Of a stretch of 64,000 bases of DNA, positions 25,586-30,406 are shown piece by piece. Below the pieces are notes generated by a model, which did not search any database, was not told where the DNA came from, and saw nothing but the letters and a program-made list of their open reading frames with translations. Position 1 is the stretch's first letter. Each line of letters begins with the position of its first letter. The translations under genes and the position numbers were made by a program. Origin of the DNA: Faecalicatena orotica (lineage in GTDB: Bacteria; Bacillota; Clostridia; Lachnospirales; Lachnospiraceae); assembly GCF_003149245.1 (NCBI RefSeq), contig NZ_QGDL01000010.1, forward strand, positions 124,001-188,000. The letters are read 5' to 3'.

Positions 25586-25612
25586 AAAAGAGCTGAATTT
25601 CAGCTCTTTTTT
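25586..25612. terminator. Bidirectional terminator of the array
   Basis: AAAAGAGCTGA (25586-25596) pairs perfectly with TCAGCTCTTTT (25600-25610) around a 3-base loop, followed by further T. It ends the array RNA and, on the other strand, the convergent small gene whose stop is at 25614. Confidence 0.9.
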
Positions 25613-25613
25613 G

Positions 25614-25910
25614 TTACTCATGTTTATCATTTTTTCCGGCTCCGTAACAATCGTTGAAAGCGTCAACTAATTGTCCAAGTTCTCCCGGGGTTAGTTTATC
25701 AAACAAGCCCTCAGGTATCCAGCCATAACTGGTGCTGAATGAATCACCAAATCTGCCTATGCGGGAGGCTTTTTTCACCTGTTCGAGCTTATACATATCG
25801 CCGACTTCCTCTAGCGTCATATCTCCAGATTCAACGGCTTCACGTCCCTCTCTTGTTAAAATACTCAATACTGTTTCTTCACTTACTTCACCGATTCCAT
25901 TAATTAACAT
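25614..25910 (-). CDS. Small acidic phage protein, unknown
   Basis: 98 residues on the minus strand, ATG at 25910, preceded by AAGGAGGAAAAAAC. Soluble, acidic and helical; the C-terminal phrase LTPGELGQLVDAFNDCYGAGKND reads as a compact motif (Cys near the end) that I have the impression of seeing in other Firmicute phage accessory proteins. It converges on the RNA array and shares its terminator. Its own promoter has TATAAT at 25961-25956 (minus) with a perfect 20-bp palindrome just upstream. Function unknown. Confidence 0.8.
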   Translation of the reverse strand: MLINGIGEVSEETVLSILTREGREAVESGDMTLEEVGDMYKLEQVKKASRIGRFGDSFSTSYGWIPEGLFDKLTPGELGQLVDAFNDCYGAGKNDKHE

Positions 25911-25955
25911 GTTTTTTCCTCCTTATAATATAACCGTTTAACTATTGCAGTTTTC

Positions 25956-25990
25956 ATTATACTATTTTTCGAGTCCCAAATTTGGGACTC
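25956..25990 (-). promoter_or_regulatory. -10 element and 20-bp palindromic operator
   Basis: On the minus strand TATAAT occupies 25961-25956. The -35 region falls within the perfect palindrome GAGTCCCAAATTTGGGACTC (25971-25990). A dimeric regulator bound there would cover the promoter of the 98-residue gene. No good TTGACA is visible, so activation is also possible. Confidence 0.65.
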
Positions 25991-26076
25991 AATTATGAAT
26001 TAATTGATTTTTTTCACTGTACTTGTTATAATTACTTTGATGGGGAGCGGTGGCAAGCCCGCCCTCCCTGTTGTCC

Positions 26077-26220
26077 TTATTCTGATTTTTCTTTTTCGGT
26101 CGGGAACTCAATCCCAAGTATTTCCATTAGATTCCTGTAAGCTTCTAATTCTGCTGTACCCCTTTGTGCTTCTTTAATCAAAAATCGTTGCATTTCTTCC
26201 TTTGTCATGCTTTCTTCCAT
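26077..26220 (-). CDS. 47-residue phage protein, unknown
   Basis: ATG at 26220-26218 with GAGGAGGAAGGAA upstream, TAA at 26079-26077. The sequence begins MEESMTKEEMQRFLIKEAQR and is acidic and helical. It is driven by the leftward copy of the duplicated consensus promoter (26299-26271), so its expression should follow the small HTH regulator at 26324-26533. Function unknown; the size and setting fit a phage regulator or anti-host peptide. Confidence 0.7.
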   Translation of the reverse strand: MEESMTKEEMQRFLIKEAQRGTAELEAYRNLMEILGIEFPTEKEKSE

Positions 26221-26270
26221 TTCCTTCCTCCTCGTATTCGTTAAGTTACTTGCCTTCCTTAACTATCTTT

Positions 26271-26301
26271 ATTATAAACCATATTTGGTTTATTGTCAAT
26301 A
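26271..26301 (-). promoter_or_regulatory. Leftward consensus promoter with operator O1
   Basis: On the minus strand TTGACA (26299-26294), a 17-base spacer and TATAAT (26276-26271). The spacer and -10 edge contain the palindrome AAACCATATTTGGTTT (26276-26291). A weaker related site lies at 26310-26325. The 31-bp block is an exact inverted copy of 26613-26643. Confidence 0.85.
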
Positions 26302-26323
26302 GAATAATTAGACCAAAAATAGT

Positions 26324-26533
26324 TTATTTTTTATTTTCTTTATATCTAATTATATTTCCGGGTTGCATGTCCAAAAGTTCACATAATTGTTCAAGTGTCT
26401 TAATTCCAACCATTTCACCTTTTCTTAATTTTTGCATAGCTGACTGGCTTAATAAGTTTTCTTTTAGTATGCGAGTACTGTTATATCCAGATTCTTTTAA
26501 TGTTTCGATGACATCAATTTTATATTCTAACAT
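26324..26533 (-). CDS. Small HTH regulator (YozG-like XRE)
   Basis: 69 residues on the minus strand, ATG 26533 behind AAAAGGAGGGAATAAG; a longer frame to 26629 would cross its own promoter. A compact HTH: DVIETLKESGYNSTRILKE, SQSAMQKLRKGEMVGIKTLEQLCELLDMQPGNII (recognition helix ~residues 28-40), the pattern of short XRE proteins that end shortly after the HTH. Its promoter has TTGACA and TACAAT. Four related 16-bp operator-like sites surround it, two placed in the spacers of outward-facing promoters, so it is the likely repressor of both neighbours and perhaps of itself. Confidence 0.85.
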   Translation of the reverse strand: MLEYKIDVIETLKESGYNSTRILKENLLSQSAMQKLRKGEMVGIKTLEQLCELLDMQPGNIIRYKENKK

Positions 26534-26554
26534 CTTATTCCCTCCTTTTATATA

Positions 26555-26583
26555 ATTGTAAATCCTTGCAATGATTATGTCAA
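26555..26583 (-). promoter_or_regulatory. Promoter of the small HTH gene
   Basis: On the minus strand TTGACA (26583-26578), 17-base spacer, TACAAT (26560-26555). Operator-like site O3 (26590-26605) lies directly upstream of the -35, between this and the divergent rightward promoter. Confidence 0.75.
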
Positions 26584-26589
26584 TAAAAT

Positions 26590-26643
26590 AATCCAAAAAT
26601 AGTTTAAAAACATATTGACAATAAACCAAATATGGTTTATAAT
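26590..26643 (+). promoter_or_regulatory. Rightward consensus promoter with operators O3 and O4
   Basis: TTGACA (26615-26620), 17-base spacer, TATAAT (26638-26643). The palindrome AAACCAAATATGGTTT (26623-26638) fills the spacer, and a diverged copy lies at 26590-26605. The arrangement mirrors 26271-26325 exactly, including a 33-34 bp distance between the strong and weak sites. Confidence 0.85.
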
Positions 26644-26690
26644 GTAATTACAAGGTAAGGAAAGCAAGAAAACCTAAGGAGGAAATGAAA

Positions 26691-27080
26691 ATGAAAAAAT
26701 ATAACTTATCAAAAATCATGAAAAGAGCATGGGAACTGGTAAAAGTAGACGGAATGGACATTTCCTCCGCACTTAAGAAATCATGGAAGGAAGAGAAGAG
26801 TATGAAAGAAGAAAACATTATCGAAACACTGAAATCCAAATTAGAGGAAATGGCAAGCAATGACTACCACATCAACCTCGGAATCGAGAGAGAAGTATCA
26901 GAAAAGAAATGGGAGAAAAACGGACAGAAAAGAACGTACCTCTCAATCAACTGCTACACCTTAAGCGGAAAATTCAAAGGCTCTTATAAATGTGGATATG
27001 TAGACATGGTAACAAATGAGTATGTATGTGGCAAATATGACGATGTCAATGCTGCTGATAAGGAATATGTAGGAAGATAA
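26691..27080 (+). CDS. Small accessory protein with SKIMKRAW-type N-terminus
   Basis: 129 residues; ATG 26691 is 8 bases after AAGGAGG, while ATG 26685 is too close. The first ~35 residues (YNLSKIMKRAWELVKVDGMD.. SALKKSW) form a short helical motif that recurs in small proteins of Firmicute phages and conjugative elements; the rest (from ~55) is a beta-rich domain with conserved aromatic and Cys residues. Controlled by the rightward promoter with operator O4. Function unknown. Confidence 0.78.
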   Translation: MKKYNLSKIMKRAWELVKVDGMDISSALKKSWKEEKSMKEENIIETLKSKLEEMASNDYHINLGIEREVSEKKWEKNGQKRTYLSINCYTLSGKFKGSYKCGYVDMVTNEYVCGKYDDVNAADKEYVGR

Positions 27081-27167
27081 CATTTCATCACCCGCCCCGG
27101 AGGTTACGAAGGCATAAAACTAAATAAAAATCCTAGCCCCCACGGGAAAAGGGGAGAAAGAGAAAAA

Positions 27168-27878
27168 ATGATTAAAAAGGAAGAATTAAACGTATTATTG
27201 GGATGGGCGAAGGAAGCACAGAAGATTTTTGCAGAATCCGGTGAGACAGAATTTAAAGAGCTCCGCAGGCGTGAAAAGATAGCAATGCTACATGCGTTGG
27301 AAGAGTGCGGGCTGGAGATCGAAACTGATGGAGATTCAGACGGATCATCAGAATCGGTAACAATCAAGGACGAGACAACCAGTATTTCAGTGGTCTTCTT
27401 CTCAGCAGCATATGATCCAGATGATTTTGACGATAATCTCAATGGTCTGCAATGTAATTTTGATGATAAAATGTTTGATTCAGGGTATGACAAATCCGAT
27501 TTGACGTTTGATGGATTTGTTGACCTGATAGTAAATATGACTCAAAGTGATGTTACAATCATTAATTTAACTCCTCATGCTGTCACCTTTTATGCGGCAG
27601 ACGGGGAAACGATTGTTAATACCGTCCCTTCATCGGGCGTAGCACGGGCAGAGCAGAGCCGAGAATCAATGGGGGATATCAACGGCATCCCGGTGTCTAA
27701 GACGGGGTATGGCAAAGTTGAAGGACTTCCTAAACCAGCTGAAAACACAATCTATATTGTATCAGTCCTAACGGCGCAGGCAGCAAAGGAAAGAAATGAC
27801 TTGTATATTGTTGATGATATCGTAAGGGATACATCTGGTCAAATACTCGGATGCAAGGCGCTTGCACGGATTATGTAA
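27168..27878 (+). CDS. Accessory protein with C-terminal NLTPHA domain
   Basis: 236 residues, ATG 27168. The N-terminal ~125 residues are acidic and helical with no recognised family. The C-terminal ~105 residues carry INLTPHAVTFYAADGET, SGVARAEQS, GIPVSKTGYGKVEGLP and IYIVSVLTAQAA, a compact domain I recall from many bacterial and phage hypothetical proteins, of unknown function. The fusion of the two parts may be specific to this group. Last protein-coding gene of the prophage; its terminator is at 28054-28088 past the antisense RNA gene. Confidence 0.8.
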   Translation: MIKKEELNVLLGWAKEAQKIFAESGETEFKELRRREKIAMLHALEECGLEIETDGDSDGSSESVTIKDETTSISVVFFSAAYDPDDFDDNLNGLQCNFDDKMFDSGYDKSDLTFDGFVDLIVNMTQSDVTIINLTPHAVTFYAADGETIVNTVPSSGVARAEQSRESMGDINGIPVSKTGYGKVEGLPKPAENTIYIVSVLTAQAAKERNDLYIVDDIVRDTSGQILGCKALARIM

Positions 27879-27906
27879 AAAAAGAGCCGGTGTATACTCC
27901 CGGCTC
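27877..27906 (-). terminator. Terminator of the minus-strand RNA
   Basis: GAGCCGG (27884-27890) pairs with CCGGCTC (27900-27906). On the minus strand the stem is followed by seven T (27883-27877); on the plus strand no T run follows, so it serves the minus-strand transcript. Confidence 0.88.
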
Positions 27907-28007
27907 ACTTTGCATATGCACTTAATAGTAACTACCAATGCCTTAGAGAGTAGTTTGTTTCAATACACGCTCACCCCGTCAGGTAAGCGAACAGGCAACT
28001 ATTAAGT
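27877..28007 (-). ncRNA. Minus-strand RNA with one CRISPR-repeat-like hairpin
   Basis: About 130 nt on the minus strand from near 28007 to the T run at 27877. From 27992 to 27957 it reads GT-TCGCTTACC-TGACGG-GGTGAGCG-TGTATTGAAAC: an 8-bp hairpin (one wobble) flanked as in a type I-C CRISPR repeat, differing in the 3' tag by one base from TGGATTGAAAC. Around it CTTAATAGT pairs with ACTATTAAG (28006-27998 with 27929-27921) and AACTAC with GTAGTT, giving a multi-arm fold. It ends at GAGCCGG/CCGGCTC plus seven T. No ORF. Function unknown; mimicry of a CRISPR repeat is the leading idea. Confidence 0.78.
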
Positions 28008-28013
28008 ATCTTT

Positions 28014-28042
28014 ATCTTACCAGTAATATCGTGGCACGTCAA
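28014..28042 (-). promoter_or_regulatory. Promoter of the minus-strand RNA
   Basis: On the minus strand TTGACG (28042-28037), 17-base spacer, TAAGAT (28019-28014). The predicted start is near 28007, at the 5' side of the closing stem. Confidence 0.75.
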
Positions 28043-28053
28043 TAGGTAAAATT

Positions 28054-28088
28054 AAGCCCGGCATCCGTTAAAAGGAGCTGGGCTTTTG
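28054..28088 (+). terminator. Rightward terminator at prophage end
   Basis: AAGCCCGGC (28054-28062) pairs with GCTGGGCTT (28077-28085) with one wobble, then TTTTG. It should end transcription from the rightward accessory operon. Confidence 0.75.
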
Positions 28089-28096
28089 TAGTGGAA

Positions 28097-28240
28097 AAGG
28101 AACTAATATAACTGTAAGGAGATCAGTTCCTTCCATACTAAGTAAACACTTTGACAGCTTAAAACTTATGTACTATTTTGCATTAATTCTATTAACTTTA
28201 TGTAAATTTGCATATACTTGTTAGTAACACATTAGTAACA
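28097..28240. other. Candidate attachment-site region
   Basis: AT-rich non-coding DNA with an inverted repeat AAGGAACT/AGTTCCTT (28097-28104, 28125-28132) and two copies of TTAGTAACA (28221-28229, 28232-28240) one helical turn apart, as expected of arm-type integrase sites. The core cannot be identified without the left end. Confidence 0.4.
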
Positions 28241-28297
28241 AAAATGCCTACAAAGCCTATAAATTCAAAAGATTTTGTTAAGGTTTTATGAACAGTG

Positions 28298-28326
28298 TTG
28301 TTGTCCACAGAAATTCGTGCTATAAT
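28298..28326 (+). promoter_or_regulatory. Promoter of PAP2-like gene
   Basis: TTGTTG (28298-28303), 17-base spacer, TATAAT (28321-28326), 55 bases before the ATG at 28382. This is the first host-like promoter right of the prophage. Confidence 0.7.
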
Positions 28327-28381
28327 CGGGGCAAGTTAGAGGGATTCAGTATAAGCATTCGGCAAAAAGGGAGCGTTCGGT

Positions 28382-29062
28382 ATGAACATGAAAAGTAAGG
28401 CGGCAGCCTTCATTAAAAAATATAAACATGCCTGGGTATTTATGTACATTTTGATTTATATGCCCTGGTTCATGTATCTGGAGAAGCACGTAACAAGTAA
28501 CTATCACGTAATTCATTCTGTGATTGACGATAAGATACCATTTATAGAATATTTCATTGTTCCGTATTTATTATGGTTTGTATTTATTGCCGCCGTATTC
28601 CTTTACTTTTTCTTTACCGACGTAGAAGGGTTTTATAAGATGGCAAAGCTGATGTTTACGGGAATGACGATTTTCTTGATTATATCAACGCTTATGCCGA
28701 ATGGACTGCACTTGAGACCCATGTTTTTTGCGCGTGACAATGTATTTGTAGACATGGTAAGAATGCTTTACCGGGCTGACACCCCTACAAATGTTATGCC
28801 CAGCCTTCATGTATTTAACTCTATAGGCGCTTGTATCGCAATCTACAACAGCAAGGCGCTGCGCAGACATAAGATTATTTCATGGAGTGCCTATATTCTG
28901 GCCGGTTTGATTATCCTTGCGACTATGTTTTTAAAACAGCATTCTGTAATAGATGTCATGGCAGCATTTTTAATGGCATATACGCTATACCAGTTTGTCT
29001 ATGTGACACACGGGAAAAAAGTACCGAAACTATCCCGCCAGACGGCTTTTTGGCTGAAGTAG
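28382..29062 (+). CDS. PAP2-superfamily membrane protein
   Basis: 226 residues, ATG 28382 behind GGGAGCG. Five or six hydrophobic segments (about 15-30, 60-85, 92-108, 140-160, 165-190, 195-210). Two PAP2 motifs are visible: VMPSLHVFNS (PSLH, ~140) and KQHSVIDV (H...D, ~185), the catalytic His-containing segments of lipid phosphate phosphatases; the first motif (KxxxxxxRP) appears as LRPMFFARD. It probably dephosphorylates a lipid phosphate on the outer face of the membrane. Monocistronic with its own terminator. Confidence 0.82.
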   Translation: MNMKSKAAAFIKKYKHAWVFMYILIYMPWFMYLEKHVTSNYHVIHSVIDDKIPFIEYFIVPYLLWFVFIAAVFLYFFFTDVEGFYKMAKLMFTGMTIFLIISTLMPNGLHLRPMFFARDNVFVDMVRMLYRADTPTNVMPSLHVFNSIGACIAIYNSKALRRHKIISWSAYILAGLIILATMFLKQHSVIDVMAAFLMAYTLYQFVYVTHGKKVPKLSRQTAFWLK

Positions 29063-29105
29063 GCTGTATCCGTCAGGCGGTTTGAAAGAACAGTGAAGTT
29101 TGAAG

Positions 29106-29144
29106 AGAGCGAGAGACACCCGCCCGGGAGCCTCCCGCTCTTTT
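29106..29144 (+). terminator. Terminator after PAP2 gene
   Basis: AGAGCGA (29106-29112) pairs with CCGCTCT (29135-29141) with one mismatch, further G/C pairing inside, then TTTT. A second dyad CTGTGCA/TGCACAG at 29158-29181 follows. Confidence 0.75.
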
Positions 29145-29299
29145 AGCATTTTTGCTGCTGTGCACGGCACGGCATGCACAGTAACGCATTTTGTACTGCC
29201 TGGCCCCATTTTTCTGTTTATGTAGTAGCCAAATAAGCGGGGTTAGTGGTATAATGTGAGCAGATTACGAGAAATGGATTAGGAGGAACATTATATATC

Positions 29300-30385
29300 A
29301 TGGGAAAGATTATGTTAACAGGTGACAGACCTACTGGAAGACTGCATGTGGGGCATTATGTGGGCTCTTTGAAACGAAGAGTGGAGCTGCAGAATACAGG
29401 AGAGTTTGAAGATATATTTATTATGATAGCTGATGCACAGGCGCTGACTGATAATGCGGATAATCCGGAAAAGGTCCGCCAGAATATTATTGAGGTGGCT
29501 CTGGACTACCTTGCATGCGGACTGGACCCGGAGAAGTCAACATTGTTTATCCAGTCACAGATTCCGGAGCTCTGTGAGTTGTCTTTTTACTATATGAATC
29601 TGGTAACTGTATCCAGACTGCAGCGTAACCCTACGGTGAAGTCGGAGATTCAGATGAGGAATTTTGAAGCAAGCATCCCGGTCGGATTCTTCACATATCC
29701 GATCAGCCAGGCGGCAGATATCACTGCTTTCAAGGCAAATACCGTGCCGGTTGGTGAGGATCAGCTGCCGATGCTGGAGCAGACGAAGGAGATTGTAAGA
29801 AAGTTTAATTCGATTTATGGCGATACTCTTGTGGAGCCGGATATCCTGCTTCCGGAGAATACGGCATGCTTAAGGCTTCCGGGGACTGACGGGAAAGCAA
29901 AGATGAGCAAGTCACTGAACAACTGCATCTATCTCTCAGAGGAGCCGGATGAGATTAAGCAGAAAGTATTCAGTATGTTTACGGATCCAACCCATATTAA
30001 GATTGAGGATCCGGGAAAACTGGAGGGGAATACAGTGTTTACCTATCTGGATGCATTCTGCAGACCGGAATATTTTGAGGAATTCCTGCCTGATTATGCG
30101 AATCTGGATGAATTGAAGGCACACTATCAGCGTGGCGGCCTCGGTGATATGAAGGTGAAGCGTTTCCTGAACAACGTTCTTCAGGCGGAATTAGAGCCGA
30201 TCAGAAAGAGAAGAAAAGAATATCAGAAGGATATCCCGTATGTATATGAGATACTGAAGAAGGGCAGCGAAAAAGCTGAGAGCGTAGCGGCCCAGACATT
30301 GAAAGATGTAAAGGAAGCCATGAAAATTAATTATTTTGAGGACCAGGAATTAATCAATGCGCAGGCAGAAAGGTTCCGGGGATAG
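29300..30385 (+). CDS. trpS: Tryptophanyl-tRNA synthetase
   Basis: 361 residues, ATG 29300 after TTAGGAGGAAC. Class I synthetase signatures: HIGH variant [13 protein letters not shown] (residues ~11-23) and KMSKS in [10 protein letters not shown] (~198). It charges tRNA-Trp. TATAAT at 29250-29255 is the likely -10; no T-box leader is visible in the 45-base leader. The diguanylate cyclase-type gene follows after 21 bases, so the two probably share a transcript. Confidence 0.95.
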   Translation: MGKIMLTGDRPTGRLHVGHYVGSLKRRVELQNTGEFEDIFIMIADAQALTDNADNPEKVRQNIIEVALDYLACGLDPEKSTLFIQSQIPELCELSFYYMNLVTVSRLQRNPTVKSEIQMRNFEASIPVGFFTYPISQAADITAFKANTVPVGEDQLPMLEQTKEIVRKFNSIYGDTLVEPDILLPENTACLRLPGTDGKAKMSKSLNNCIYLSEEPDEIKQKVFSMFTDPTHIKIEDPGKLEGNTVFTYLDAFCRPEYFEEFLPDYANLDELKAHYQRGGLGDMKVKRFLNNVLQAELEPIRKRRKEYQKDIPYVYEILKKGSEKAESVAAQTLKDVKEAMKINYFEDQELINAQAERFRG

Positions 30386-30406
30386 ACTTAAAAAGGGGTC
30401 ATTAAG

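Larger units (their letters stand above)
25166..25612 (+). ncRNA. Repeat-array RNA with CRISPR-like units
   Basis: A non-coding unit of about 447 nt between a sigma-A promoter and a strong terminator, with no convincing ORF. It contains four repeats of 66-67 nt (25167-25233, 25288-25354, 25388-25453, 25501-25567) separated by gaps of 54, 33 and 47 nt. Every unit starts GTCGC and ends GGATTGAAATAA, as do type I-C CRISPR repeats, but is twice as long. Hairpin 1 pairs CGCRCAGGA with TCCTGYTGCG; hairpin 2 pairs around a conserved loop AGCAAATCC and shows compensatory change in unit 4. No cas gene or toxin gene is beside it. Function unknown; CRISPR-repeat mimicry, an RNA antitoxin or a regulatory sponge are possible. 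Confidence 0.8.
1..28260 (+). mobile_element. Prophage (siphovirus), right part
   Basis: Continuous same-strand packaging, head, tail and lysis genes in the order typical of Firmicute siphoviruses run from the left edge to the endolysin at 24851, followed by a short accessory region to about 28 kb. Housekeeping-type genes begin at 28382. The left end with integrase and early genes is outside the window. The right boundary is estimated from the last accessory RNA gene and from paired 9-bp repeats at 28221-28240 and is uncertain by a few hundred bases. TerS, TerL, portal, capsid, tape measure and lysis genes are all intact, so the phage may be inducible unless the fibre gene split matters. Confidence 0.93.

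Noticed and set aside
25131-25910. Type III toxin-antitoxin (tandem RNA repeats, terminator, toxin)
   Set aside because: The promoter-repeats-terminator layout fits, but no toxin gene follows on the same strand; the next gene is convergent and not a recognisable ToxN/TenpN/CptN relative.
1-28260. Diversity-generating retroelement for the fibre genes
   Set aside because: No reverse transcriptase gene and no template/variable repeat pair noticed in the window.
29141-29299. T-box leader before trpS
   Set aside because: No T-box motif or specifier stem; the likely promoter (TATAAT 29250) leaves a leader too short for a T-box.
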